This document shows, in pieces, positions 41,823 through 50,423 of a DNA stretch of 64,000 nucleotides (position 1 is the stretch's first letter; every line of letters starts with the position of its first letter). This stretch comes from Candidatus Methylomirabilota bacterium (GTDB lineage: Bacteria > Methylomirabilota > Methylomirabilia > Rokubacteriales > CSP1-6). The notes beneath the pieces were generated by a model. It was not told the DNA's origin, searched no databases, and saw nothing but the letters and a program-made list of their open reading frames with translations. The translations under genes were made by a program, and so were the position numbers. The DNA is taken from assembly GCA_035764725.1 (NCBI GenBank), contig DASTYT010000149.1, positions 37,727 to 101,726 of the forward strand. The letters run 5' to 3'.

Positions 41823-42707
41823 TCACTGCTCGTTGGGGTCGAGGACGTCGCGCAGGCCGTCGCCCAAGAGGTTGAAGGCGAGGACGGCGGCCATGATCGC
41901 GAGGCCGGGGAAGACGGAGATCCAGGGCGCGGTCTCGAGATACGTGCGCCCCTCGTTGAGCATGTTCCCCCACGACGGCGTGGGTGGCTGGGCGGAGAGC
42001 CCGAGATAGCTGAGCGAGGCTTCGATCAGGATGGCCTGGGAGAAGGCGACGGTGCCCTGTACGACGAAGGGCGAGATGACGTTGGGCAGGACGTGCTTGA
42101 GCGCCACCACCCAGCGCGAGGCGCCGAGCGCACGCACCGCCTCCACGTATTCCTTCTCGCGCTCGGCGAGCACGGGCGCCCGCATCACGCGCGCGAAGAT
42201 CGGGATGTAGACGATGGCGATGGCGATGACCGCGCTGTTGACGCCGGGCCCGCGCATGGCCGCGATGCCCACGGAGAGGAGCAGCCCGGGCACGCTGAAG
42301 AACACGTCGAGCACGCGGTTGATCACGTTGTCCCACGCGCCGCCGAGATAGCCCGCGGCGAGGCCGAGCACGCCGCCCGCCAGCATGGCGACCGAGATGG
42401 ACGTCGCCGCGACGTAGAGCGAGATGCGCGAGCCGTAGATGACCCGGCTGAGCACGTCTCGCCCGAAGCGGTCCGTCCCGAACCAGGCCTGCGCGCTCGG
42501 CCGGGCCTCGATCAGGTCGAAGTTCTGCACGTCGGGCGGCGAGGGGGCGATCACGTTGGCGAAGAGCGCCATGCCCACGATGAGGGCAGCGCCGATCGCG
42601 CCGACCACGACGACCGCGCTGCGGCTGAGCCGCCGCAGCGGACGGCTCCAGGCCGCGCGCTGGGGCAGGGCCGGCGTGGCGCGGAGCGCAGAATCAATGG
42701 CGGCCAC
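41823..42707 (-). CDS. ABC transporter permease, peptide/nickel (DppC) family
   Basis: A 294-residue permease with an N-terminal OppC-N helix (VVVVGAIGAALIVGMALFAN), the family's HWFGTDxxGRD equivalent AWFGTDRFGRDVLSRVIYGS, and the EAA loop YVEAVRALGASRWVVALKHV. It is the first gene of the transporter unit. No ABC ATPase gene lies in the window next to these genes, so the pump must borrow or encode ATPases elsewhere. A TTGACA box (42743-42738, minus strand) lies 31 bp upstream. Confidence 0.94.
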   Translation of the reverse strand: MAAIDSALRATPALPQRAAWSRPLRRLSRSAVVVVGAIGAALIVGMALFANVIAPSPPDVQNFDLIEARPSAQAWFGTDRFGRDVLSRVIYGSRISLYVAATSISVAMLAGGVLGLAAGYLGGAWDNVINRVLDVFFSVPGLLLSVGIAAMRGPGVNSAVIAIAIVYIPIFARVMRAPVLAEREKEYVEAVRALGASRWVVALKHVLPNVISPFVVQGTVAFSQAILIEASLSYLGLSAQPPTPSWGNMLNEGRTYLETAPWISVFPGLAIMAAVLAFNLLGDGLRDVLDPNEQ

Positions 42708-42752
42708 GCACGGACACTAGGCCGGGGGCGGCGGGGGTGTCAAGGACGGGGC

Positions 42753-42780
42753 TTGCGCGGCGCGCCCGCGGGGCGATAAT
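42753..42780 (+). promoter_or_regulatory. Promoter-like boxes before the metallo-beta-lactamase-fold gene
   Basis: TTGCGC (42753-42758), 16 bp, then GATAAT (42775-42780), 10 bp before the GTG start at 42791. On the other strand a TTGACA (42743-42738) could serve the divergent permease gene. Confidence 0.4.
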
Positions 42781-42790
42781 CGTCCCCGCC

Positions 42791-43595
42791 GTGCGCGACC
42801 TCACCCTCGGCCGTCTCCGCGTCTCCGCCGTGATCGAGCGCGCGGGGCCCACGCGTCCCACATGGCTCCTCCCCGACGCCACCCCCGAAGCGGTCGAGCG
42901 CCATCGCGAATGGCTGGCGCCCCACTTCCTGGATGAGAAAGGCCGGTTCCTCCAGAGCATCCACGCCTTCGTGGTGCGCGCGCCGGGCCTGACCGCGCTG
43001 ATCGATACCTGCGTGGGGAACGACAAGGACCGCGGCGGGCGTGCCGCCGGAGTCGGTGGACCTCGTGATCTGCACGCATCTGCACGTGGACCACGTGGGC
43101 TGGAACACGCGCCTGGACAACGGCCGCTGGGTCCCGACGTTCCCGCGCGCCCGCCACCTCTTCGCGCGGCGCGAGTTCGAGCACTGGGCGAGCGAGAAGG
43201 ACGAGGACACGCGGCGTATCCTCGCCGACAGCGTGCAGCCGGTGCTGGACGCCGGGCTGGCGACCCTCGTCGAGATGGATCACCGCGTGTCCGACGAGCT
43301 CTGGCTCGAGCCCACACCAGGACACACCCCGGGCCACGTGAGCGTGCGGCTGCACTCGGGCGACGAGCAAGCGGTTATCACTGGTGATCTGATGCACTGC
43401 CCCGTGCAGGTGGCCGAGCCGGGATGGGGCAGCCACTTCGACTCCGACATGGAAGAGGCGCGGAAGACGCGGCGGGCCTTCTGCGAGCGCTATGCGGACG
43501 GGAGGGTGCGAGTCCTCGGCACGCACTTCCACCACCCCACCGCCGGCCATATCCGGCGTCACGGTGACTCGTGGCGCTTCATCGTGGAGAGCTGA
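42791..43595 (+). pseudogene. Metallo-beta-lactamase-fold hydrolase with internal deletion and frameshift
   Basis: The first 80 or so codons (from the GTG at 42791: LTLGRLRVSAVIERAGPTRP ... LIDTCVGNDKD) read in one frame. From about 43035 homology continues in another frame (GVPPESVDLVICTHLHVDHV). Family members have roughly 25 residues between DKDR and AGVPPESVD that are missing here. The rest is intact: zinc motif THLHVDH, TPGHTPGHVS, ITGDLMH and HFHHPTAGHI. The gene is therefore probably inactive unless the defect is an assembly error. The stop overlaps the next gene's ATG, and that gene seems healthy. Confidence 0.8.
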
Positions 43596-44344
43596 TGGAC
43601 CTTCAGGGGCGCGCGGCCTTCGTCACCGGCGGCTCGGGCGATCTGGGCGCGGCCATCTGCGAGCGGCTGGCGCGCGCAGGCTGCGACGTGGCGGTGGGCT
43701 ATCTGAGCAACAAGGATGGCGCGGACAGGGTCGCCGACGTGGTGAAGGGCCTCGGGCGCAAGGCGACCATGATGCAGTTGGATCAGGCGGACGCCGCCGC
43801 GTGCGAGCCCGCAGTGAACACCGCGGCCACCGGGCTGGGCCGCCTCGACATCCTCGTGAACAACGCCGGCTGGAACATCGGCATCCCGTTTCCCGAGCTC
43901 GACAAGCTCACGGCGGAGGTGTGGGACCAGCTGCAGCACACGAACCTGCGCGGCCCCTTTCTCCTCGCCAAGGCGGCGGCGCCACACATGAAGAAGCAGG
44001 GCGCCGGGCGCATCGTGAACATCGCGAGCATCGCCGGACACCGGCCGATGGGTAGCTCCATCGGCTACGCGACCAGCAAGGCCGCGCTCGTGCACCTCAC
44101 GCGCTGTCTCGCAGTGGCGCTGGCCCCTGCCATCACGGTGAACTGCGTGTCGCCCGGCTTGATCGAGGGCACGCGCATGGCCCAGCGCATCCCGCCCGCG
44201 GTGGCGGAGAGCGTGCGCAAGTCCGTCGTGCTGGGCCGCGGCGCGGACGTCAAGGACATCGCCGCGCAGGTGGAGACGTTTTGCCGTGCCGACAGCGTGA
44301 CCGGCCAGGTCTTGGTGGTCGACGGCGGCCTCGTCTTCCACTAG
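43595..44344 (+). CDS. Short-chain dehydrogenase/reductase (FabG-like)
   Basis: A 249-residue SDR: cofactor loop FVTGGSGDLGAAICERLARA, ILVNNAGWNIG, catalytic Ser in IVNIASIAGH, YATSKAALVHLTR with YxxxK, and the C-terminal VLVVDGGLVFH. The start ATG shares its A with the TGA of the upstream gene, and translational coupling is likely. No clear second-strand Asp, and the GYLSNKDGAD segment suggests NADP(H). Substrate unknown; 3-oxoacyl or polyol reductase are common annotations. Confidence 0.92.
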   Translation: MDLQGRAAFVTGGSGDLGAAICERLARAGCDVAVGYLSNKDGADRVADVVKGLGRKATMMQLDQADAAACEPAVNTAATGLGRLDILVNNAGWNIGIPFPELDKLTAEVWDQLQHTNLRGPFLLAKAAAPHMKKQGAGRIVNIASIAGHRPMGSSIGYATSKAALVHLTRCLAVALAPAITVNCVSPGLIEGTRMAQRIPPAVAESVRKSVVLGRGADVKDIAAQVETFCRADSVTGQVLVVDGGLVFH

Positions 44345-44504
44345 GTCCGGCAATTCTTCGCCGGTAGTGCAAATGCATCATGCGGTCGGCACCAGCCAGA
44401 TGCTAATTTCCGTTCCGCTAGGCGTTTGCTCTTCATCCGCGGCTGGGAAGAGAGGCCCCTCATCCACTGCGTGAGCAGATGGAGACAGTGCAGGCGGACG
44501 GCCG

Positions 44505-45533
44505 ATGGATAGGATCGCTGCGCGACGCGTGAGCGTCCTCGGCGCCGCCGGCGCGATCCTGATCGCGGTCGGCGTGATCACGGGCGCCCTGCTGTTGCCT
44601 GCTTCCGCGCCCGCCCAGAAGACGCCGGCGGAAGCGCCACCCGCGACGACGCAAACCGGGACGACGCCACCCGCGGGAGCGCCACCCGCCCCGGCTGCGC
44701 TGCCCGAGGGGTACGTGGGTGCCGAGACCTGCAGGGCCTGCCACGGGGAGCAGTTCGAGAAGTTCTCGCGCACCAAGATGGGCCGCCTCTTCCTCAGGCA
44801 GCCTCGCAACTCGCAGGAGGGCCTGGCCTGCGAGAGCTGCCACGGCCCCGGTGGCGAGCACGTGGCCAAGGGGGGCGGCAAGGGCGTGGGCGGCATGATC
44901 AGCTTCGCCAAGAACGACAAGACGCCCGTCGACAAGCGCAACCAGATGTGCCTGACCTGCCACAACAAGGGCAGTCACATGTTCTGGCGGGGCAGCGCCC
45001 ACGAGGCCCGCGACGTGGCGTGCACGAATTGCCACAAAATCATGGAGGACATCTCGCCCCGCCACCAGCTTGCGCGCCCGACCGACATCGAGACCTGCGG
45101 CACCTGCCACATCGACAAGCGGGCGGCCGCCGCGAAATTCTCTCGCCATCCGATGCTCGAGGGCAAGATGGGGTGCACCTCCTGCCACAACCCCCACGGG
45201 TCGATCACCCCCGCGCTCCTCAAGGAGCCCTCACTGAACGACACGTGCTTCAACTGCCACGCCGAGAAGCGCGGGCCGTTCCTGTGGGGGCACGCGCCTG
45301 TCGTCGAGAGCTGCGCGAACTGCCACGACCCGCACGGCTCCAACCACGAAAAGATGCTCAAGCTTTCCCGGCCGCGGCTCTGTCAGCAATGCCACATCGA
45401 GAGCCGACATCCGACCTCGCCGTACGGCCGTGATACCGGTTCCCTCAAGTTCGTGATGGGGCGAGCCTGCTCGGACTGTCACGTCCAGATCCACGGCTCC
45501 AACCACCCATCGGGCCACGCCTTTACCCGTTAG
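44505..45533 (+). CDS. Decaheme c-type cytochrome, MtrA/DmsE family
   Basis: A 342-residue periplasmic multiheme cytochrome. An N-terminal signal/anchor helix (VLGAAGAILIAVGVITGALL) leads to a Pro/Ala/Thr-rich linker. Exactly ten CXXCH heme sites follow (CRACH, CESCH, CLTCH, CTNCH, CGTCH, CTSCH, CFNCH, CANCH, CQQCH, CSDCH), with extra histidines to act as distal ligands. Length and heme count equal those of MtrA/DmsE, which sit inside an MtrB-type barrel and carry electrons across the outer membrane. The barrel gene starts 6 bp after the stop. Upstream, 44345-44504 is a gene-free gap likely to hold the promoter, in which no clear box was identified. Confidence 0.94.
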   Translation: MDRIAARRVSVLGAAGAILIAVGVITGALLLPASAPAQKTPAEAPPATTQTGTTPPAGAPPAPAALPEGYVGAETCRACHGEQFEKFSRTKMGRLFLRQPRNSQEGLACESCHGPGGEHVAKGGGKGVGGMISFAKNDKTPVDKRNQMCLTCHNKGSHMFWRGSAHEARDVACTNCHKIMEDISPRHQLARPTDIETCGTCHIDKRAAAAKFSRHPMLEGKMGCTSCHNPHGSITPALLKEPSLNDTCFNCHAEKRGPFLWGHAPVVESCANCHDPHGSNHEKMLKLSRPRLCQQCHIESRHPTSPYGRDTGSLKFVMGRACSDCHVQIHGSNHPSGHAFTR

Positions 45534-45539
45534 GAGCGC

Positions 45540-47780
45540 ATGATGAGAGCGATCGGACGGACCGGTCTGATCCTCGTGGTGCTGGTGGCGCCGCTGGTGG
45601 CGGCCCCGGCCTGGGCGCAGACCCCGCTCGGCGGCTGGGTGCTTGAGGGGGGATTGGAGGCGGGCGTCCGCTTCCTCCCGGATGAGCCGTCGAAGAACGA
45701 GCAGGCCAAGTTCCAGGAGTATCGGGACATCCAGGAGGGCCTCTTCCTCGAGTCGCTGAGGCTCCGGCTCCGTACCGACGACGAGAAGCACTTCATCGAG
45801 CTCGGAGGGCGCGCGTGGGGCCTGAAGGACCAGGAGTACTTGCTCGGGGTCGGACGCCTGGGTTTGTGGGAAGGCGGGTTCGAGTGGAACCAGATCCCGC
45901 ACACCTTCTCGACCAATGCGCGCTTCATGGCCGGCGAGAACCCGCCCGGGTTCTTCGTGCTGCCCACCCCACGCACGCCGCTCAACGCGCACAACTCGGC
46001 GGGGGAGCCGGACGACATCTCGCTCCTCCGGAAAGACGCGCGGTTCTTCTTCAAGCTGACGCCGACGCCCTGGCTCGACCTCACCGCCGAGTACACGAAA
46101 ATCCGCAAGGACGGCGAGCGGCCGTTCGGCATGGCGTTCGGGTCCCCCGGCAACAACTTCTACGAGATCCTCGAGCCCATCCAGCAGACCACCCACGATT
46201 TCCGCGTCAAGGCGGTGATCGCGCGGGAGACGTGGCAGCTGCAGTTCTCATACGGCTTTTCCGCCTTCCGCAACGACCTGGACGTGGTGAGGGCGGACAA
46301 CCCCTGCTTCGGGTTGACGGCGGCGGTGACCGCGGCCTCGCCGGGGTGCGGTGGTGACGCCACTGGCGCCCCCGAGCGCGGCCAGACCGCGCTGACGCCC
46401 AACAACACCGCGCACACGTTCGCGCTCGGCGGCGGCGTCAGCCTGCCCTGGTGGCGGACGCACCTGAGCGGCAACGTGTCCTACAGCTTGCGCCTGCAGG
46501 ATCAGGCGTTCCAGCCCCAGACGATCAATCCGGCGCTGACCTCCTCGCCCCTCCTCGGGCTGCCCGCCAAGAGTCTCGACGGGACGGTCGGGATCACGAC
46601 CGTGAACTTCAACGCGACGAGCCGGCCGCTGCCGCCGCTGAGCCTGACGCTCCGGTACCGGCTCTTCGATTTCAACGACATGACCGACGAGCACATCTTC
46701 GCGGCCAACGTGGTCAACGATCGGAGCATCACCGCGGAGGCGCAGCGGGCCGCCCGCTTCGAGCAGACCCGGCAGAACGTGGACGGCGAGGCCCGCTGGC
46801 GCTTCGGCACGATGGCGGCCGTGGGCCTCGGCGGCGGGTGGGAGTACATCAATCGCTCCAAGAACCGCGAGGTCGACAACAGCGACGAGTACTTCGCCCG
46901 CGCGGTCCTGGACGTCACGCCGTTGGAGTGGCTGCTCGCGCGCCTGACCTACCGGCCCTCGTTCCGTCGCATCGGGAGATACGACCCCGCCGCGCAGCTC
47001 GAACGGACCACCGTGGAGGATGTGACCGCCGACGCGATCTCGACCGCCCAGTCGCCCCTCCTCCGCAAGCTGGACGAGTCGGACCGTGACCGGCAGCGTG
47101 TGGACCTCATGATCGAGCTCATGCCGATCGAGAACTTCACCACATCATTCAGCACCAGCTTCCGGAACGACAACTACTACAACTCGACGCTCGGGCTACA
47201 GGACGCCACCGCGTGGACGGCCGGCGTCGATCTGACCTGGACGCCGTCGGACCGGATCTCGCTGACCGCCGGCTACAATCACGAGTCGATCTTGCAGCGG
47301 CAGCGCTCGCGCAGCCGGCCGGTCAGCGGCGGGTTCGCCCTCGACTTCCCCGACTTCGACTGGATCACGACCACCACCGACACCATCGAGACGTTCTATG
47401 TCGGGCTGCGCGCGGCGCTCATCCCCCGAACGCTCGACCTCTTGTTCGGGGCCCGGTTCGAGTACGCCCTGAGCGACGCGGCGAACCGCAACCCGGGTGC
47501 GGTCACGAGCGGCTCGCTCGCCCAGCGAAACACGGCGACGGCCCAGCACTTTCCGGCCACCGACGACAGCATGTTCCGCCTCGACGTGGCCGCGCGCTAT
47601 CACTTCCTGAAGCACTGGACGGCCACCGTCGGCTATGCGTTCGAGATGTTCCACAAGGACAACTGGCAGACCAACCAGCTGAACCCCTTCCTCCCCGGCG
47701 TGACCTCCATCTGGCAGGGGAACGACTTCAAGGACTACACCGCGCACATCGTCACGTTCACCCTCGGCTACCGGTTCTAG
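45540..47780 (+). CDS. MtrB/PioB-family outer-membrane beta-barrel
   Basis: A 746-residue outer-membrane protein. The signal peptide ends near APAWAQ. Alternating beta strands fill the rest, with the repeated pattern of MtrB/PioB (for example FLESLRLRLRTDDEKHFIEL, LGVGRLGLWEGGFEWNQIPH, LLARLTYRPSFRRIG) and a terminal aromatic strand YTAHIVTFTLGYRF for BAM insertion. The N-terminal CXXC seen in many gamma-proteobacterial MtrB is absent; the only clear cysteine pair is in a loop (DNPCFGL, SPGCGGD). It would sheath the decaheme cytochrome encoded just upstream. Confidence 0.93.
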   Translation: MMRAIGRTGLILVVLVAPLVAAPAWAQTPLGGWVLEGGLEAGVRFLPDEPSKNEQAKFQEYRDIQEGLFLESLRLRLRTDDEKHFIELGGRAWGLKDQEYLLGVGRLGLWEGGFEWNQIPHTFSTNARFMAGENPPGFFVLPTPRTPLNAHNSAGEPDDISLLRKDARFFFKLTPTPWLDLTAEYTKIRKDGERPFGMAFGSPGNNFYEILEPIQQTTHDFRVKAVIARETWQLQFSYGFSAFRNDLDVVRADNPCFGLTAAVTAASPGCGGDATGAPERGQTALTPNNTAHTFALGGGVSLPWWRTHLSGNVSYSLRLQDQAFQPQTINPALTSSPLLGLPAKSLDGTVGITTVNFNATSRPLPPLSLTLRYRLFDFNDMTDEHIFAANVVNDRSITAEAQRAARFEQTRQNVDGEARWRFGTMAAVGLGGGWEYINRSKNREVDNSDEYFARAVLDVTPLEWLLARLTYRPSFRRIGRYDPAAQLERTTVEDVTADAISTAQSPLLRKLDESDRDRQRVDLMIELMPIENFTTSFSTSFRNDNYYNSTLGLQDATAWTAGVDLTWTPSDRISLTAGYNHESILQRQRSRSRPVSGGFALDFPDFDWITTTTDTIETFYVGLRAALIPRTLDLLFGARFEYALSDAANRNPGAVTSGSLAQRNTATAQHFPATDDSMFRLDVAARYHFLKHWTATVGYAFEMFHKDNWQTNQLNPFLPGVTSIWQGNDFKDYTAHIVTFTLGYRF

Positions 47781-47898
47781 GGTCGCGTCCGGGCGTCTCC
47801 GTAGGCCCAAGGTCGCATAGACGAAGCGGGGCCCACCTTTCTATTGTGCCTCCCATAAGACCATTGTGTGGCAGGATGCCTGTTGCGGAGGGCGGGCG

Positions 47899-48579
47899 AT
47901 GGAGCAGCTGGGGTTGGATCTGACGGGTGCGCTCGCCGGTGCCGCCGACGGGGCCATCGTCGTCGGCCGGGAGGGACGTATCCTCGCCTGGAATCGGGCC
48001 GCCGAGCGAATCTTGGGCTATCGGGCTGGCGAGGTCATCGGGCGTCCGTGCTGCGAGGTCCTCGCGGGGCGGGACGCCGGCGGCGGCCGGATCTGCGAGC
48101 CGGACTGCCGGGTGATGCTCATGGCGCACGGAGGTCGGGCCGCCGAGAGCTTCGACATGCGGGCGCTCACGAAGGCTCGGCGTCCCGTCTGGCTCAACGT
48201 GAGCACGCTCACCGCGCGCTGCGCTGGCCGAACCTTTGTGGCCCATCTGTTCCGCAATGTCACCGCGACGCGGGAACTACGGGAGCCGGTTGAGCCCGAG
48301 CCGGCAAAGGTCCCGGGCGAGCCGCCGGACTCGAGTCTGACCCCACGAGAGCTACAGGTGATCGGGCTCCTTGCCCGGGGAATGGGCACCCGCGAGATGG
48401 CGGACCGCCTGCAGGTAAGCCGGGCGACGATTCGCAATCACGTACAGAGCATACTCGGCAAGCTCGGCGTGCACAGCCGTCTCGAGGCCGTCGCGCGAGT
48501 GAGCGGCCGCCAGTTCATTGCCCGATTGACCACGGGCGCGGCGGCGCTGTGGGCCCTGTCGCCGGTCATATCCGCCTGA
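47899..48579 (+). CDS. PAS-LuxR transcriptional regulator with cysteine cluster
   Basis: A 226-residue protein. The N-terminal PAS domain (about residues 8-125: DGAIVVGREGRILAWNRAAE, ILGYRAGEVIGRPCCEVLAG) carries four cysteines, C51, C52, C66 and C70 (RPCCEVL ... RICEPDCRV), placed as a possible iron-sulfur, zinc or redox switch. The C-terminal LuxR HTH (residues ~155-215) has LTPRELQVIGLLARGMGTRE and VSRATIRNHVQSILGKLGVH. No receiver domain is present, so signal input must come through the PAS. It lies 118 bp downstream of the MtrAB genes and may sense the redox state that governs them. The ATG follows GGAGGGCGG. Confidence 0.9.
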   Translation: MEQLGLDLTGALAGAADGAIVVGREGRILAWNRAAERILGYRAGEVIGRPCCEVLAGRDAGGGRICEPDCRVMLMAHGGRAAESFDMRALTKARRPVWLNVSTLTARCAGRTFVAHLFRNVTATRELREPVEPEPAKVPGEPPDSSLTPRELQVIGLLARGMGTREMADRLQVSRATIRNHVQSILGKLGVHSRLEAVARVSGRQFIARLTTGAAALWALSPVISA

Positions 48580-48591
48580 CCACGTGGGGCA

Positions 48592-49356
48592 TCACAGCTC
48601 GACAATGCCGTTGCCCACCTTCTTGAGCCGCTCGAGCACGAGGGGGTCGTGGCCGGGGATCACGAGCTCGGGGTTGGACGCTAGCTCGCGAATCGTGTCG
48701 AAGGCGCGGTACATGCCCGGCAGGTCGTGCAGCGTGTTGAAGGGGATGCGCTCCTCGAAGTTCCGGTAGTAGTGCGAGGCATCCGAGGCCACGACTGCCT
48801 GCCCCTTGGCGTGGGCCACCGTGACGATCTGCATGCCCGCGGTGTGCCCGCCCACCTTCTGCACCCGCACGCCCGGCACGACCTCCATGCCGCCGTCCAC
48901 GAAGACGAGGCGGCGATCGTAGTTCAGACGGATCAGCGCGCAGATGTCCTCCACCTCGACCGAGCGGCGAAACGCGCCCTGGGCGGCGTTGCGCCCCGTG
49001 TAGAACGCCATCTCCGCGTCCTGCACGTAGAACGTCGCGTTCGGGAAGAGGGCGTAGTTCCCCACGTGGTCGTAGTGGAAGTGGCTGAGGATCACGTGCT
49101 GGACCTGGCGACAATCCACGCCCACCTCGGCGAGGCCGCGGTCGATGGGACGCAGGAACTGCCGCCCGCGCGCGGTGCCCACCGCCTCGGTGAAGCCCAG
49201 GTCCACCACCACCGTCTCCGAGCCATTGGTCAGCGCCCACACGAAGTAGTCCATGGTCATGGGGCCGTTGTGGTGGTCGCCGTAGAAGGCCTCCGACGTC
49301 GTGCACTTCCGGTGGGCGTAGCGCACCGCGTGGATCCGATAGGGGGCAGGGGGCAT
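48592..49356 (-). CDS. Metallo-beta-lactamase-fold hydrolase (lactonase-like)
   Basis: A 254-residue MBL-fold enzyme close to the N-acyl-homoserine lactonase group. The zinc-binding set is HVILSHFHYDHVGN (HxHxDH), VGGHTAGMQIV, VVASDASHYY and VIPGHDPLV. It probably opens a lactone or hydrolyses a related ester; quorum quenching is one possibility but not proven. The ATG follows AAAGGAG. It is convergent with the PAS-LuxR gene and divergent from the dehydrogenase. Confidence 0.9.
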   Translation of the reverse strand: MPPAPYRIHAVRYAHRKCTTSEAFYGDHHNGPMTMDYFVWALTNGSETVVVDLGFTEAVGTARGRQFLRPIDRGLAEVGVDCRQVQHVILSHFHYDHVGNYALFPNATFYVQDAEMAFYTGRNAAQGAFRRSVEVEDICALIRLNYDRRLVFVDGGMEVVPGVRVQKVGGHTAGMQIVTVAHAKGQAVVASDASHYYRNFEERIPFNTLHDLPGMYRAFDTIRELASNPELVIPGHDPLVLERLKKVGNGIVEL

Positions 49357-49446
49357 GGTCAAGGCTCCTTTCTCGTGCGAGGATTCTACGCCACCCGTCA
49401 CGAGGTCCGGGGAGTGATCACGCAGGGTCAACGAGGAGACGCCGGC

Positions 49447-50373
49447 ATGAAAGTCGGATTCATCGGGGTCGGCACCATGGGCGCCTTCATGGCGTCCAAT
49501 CTGCAGGCGGCAGGCCACGCCCTCATCGTGAACGATGTGCGGAAGGAAGCCGCGGGTCCGCATCTGGCCGCCGGCGCCGTCTGGGCGGCCACGCCGCGGG
49601 AAGTCGCGAAGGACGCGGAGGTCATCTTCACCTCGCTGCCCGGTCCGCCGGAGGTCGAGGCGGTCGCGCTCGGCCCGGATGGGCTCATCAGCGGCATGCA
49701 GCGCGGCGCCGCGTACTTCGATCTCAGCACCAACTCGCCCAACCTCGTGCGGCGGCTCCACGCCGCGTTCGCCGAGAAGGGCTTCCATCTCCTCGACGCG
49801 CCGGTGAGCGGCGGCCCGCGAGGCGCCAAGACGCGCAAGCTCGCCCTCTGGATCGGCGGCGAGCGCGCCCAGTTCGACAAGTGGAAGCTCGTGCTCGACG
49901 CCATCGGCGATCAGGCGTACTACGTGGGGCCGATCGGCGCGGGCTCGGTGGCCAAGCTCGTCCACAACTGCGCGGGCTACGCTATCCAGACCGCCCTCGC
50001 CGAGGTGTTCACGATGGGCGTGAAGGCGGGCGTGGACCCGCTCACGCTGTTCCAGGCGGTGCGGCAGGGCGCGCAGGGCCGGCGCCGCACGTTCGACGGG
50101 TTGATCGACCAGTTCCTGCCCGGCACGTTCGACCCGCCGGCCTTCGCGCTCAAGCTCGCGCACAAGGACGTCTCGCTGGCCACCGCGGTGGGTCGCGAGT
50201 TCGGCGTGCCCATGAGAGTGGCGAATCTGGCGCTGGAGGAGCTGACGGAGGCGCTCAATCGCGGCTGGGGCGGGCGCGACTCGCGCGTGGCCATGCTGCT
50301 GCAGGAGGAGCGCGCGGGCGTGAAGATCGCGGTGCCGCCGGAGCAGGTGCGCGGGGTGGTCGACAAGGCGTAG
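49447..50373 (+). CDS. NAD(P)-dependent beta-hydroxyacid dehydrogenase family protein
   Basis: A 308-residue 3-hydroxyisobutyrate-dehydrogenase-like enzyme: MKVGFIGVGTMGAFMASNLQ (GxGxMG Rossmann), FDLSTNSPNLVRRLHAAF, DAPVSGGPRGAKTRKLALWI (substrate loop), GAGSVAKLVHNCAGY with the catalytic lysine, and the helical C-terminal domain with FALKLAHKDVSLA. It oxidises a beta-hydroxyacid or reduces an imine. It is followed at 50 bp by the Asp-box propeller gene on the same strand. Confidence 0.93.
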   Translation: MKVGFIGVGTMGAFMASNLQAAGHALIVNDVRKEAAGPHLAAGAVWAATPREVAKDAEVIFTSLPGPPEVEAVALGPDGLISGMQRGAAYFDLSTNSPNLVRRLHAAFAEKGFHLLDAPVSGGPRGAKTRKLALWIGGERAQFDKWKLVLDAIGDQAYYVGPIGAGSVAKLVHNCAGYAIQTALAEVFTMGVKAGVDPLTLFQAVRQGAQGRRRTFDGLIDQFLPGTFDPPAFALKLAHKDVSLATAVGREFGVPMRVANLALEELTEALNRGWGGRDSRVAMLLQEERAGVKIAVPPEQVRGVVDKA

Positions 50374-50423
50374 AGTCGGGGACATCACAGCGGGTCACCT
50401 GACGAGAGACAAGGGAGGCCGAC

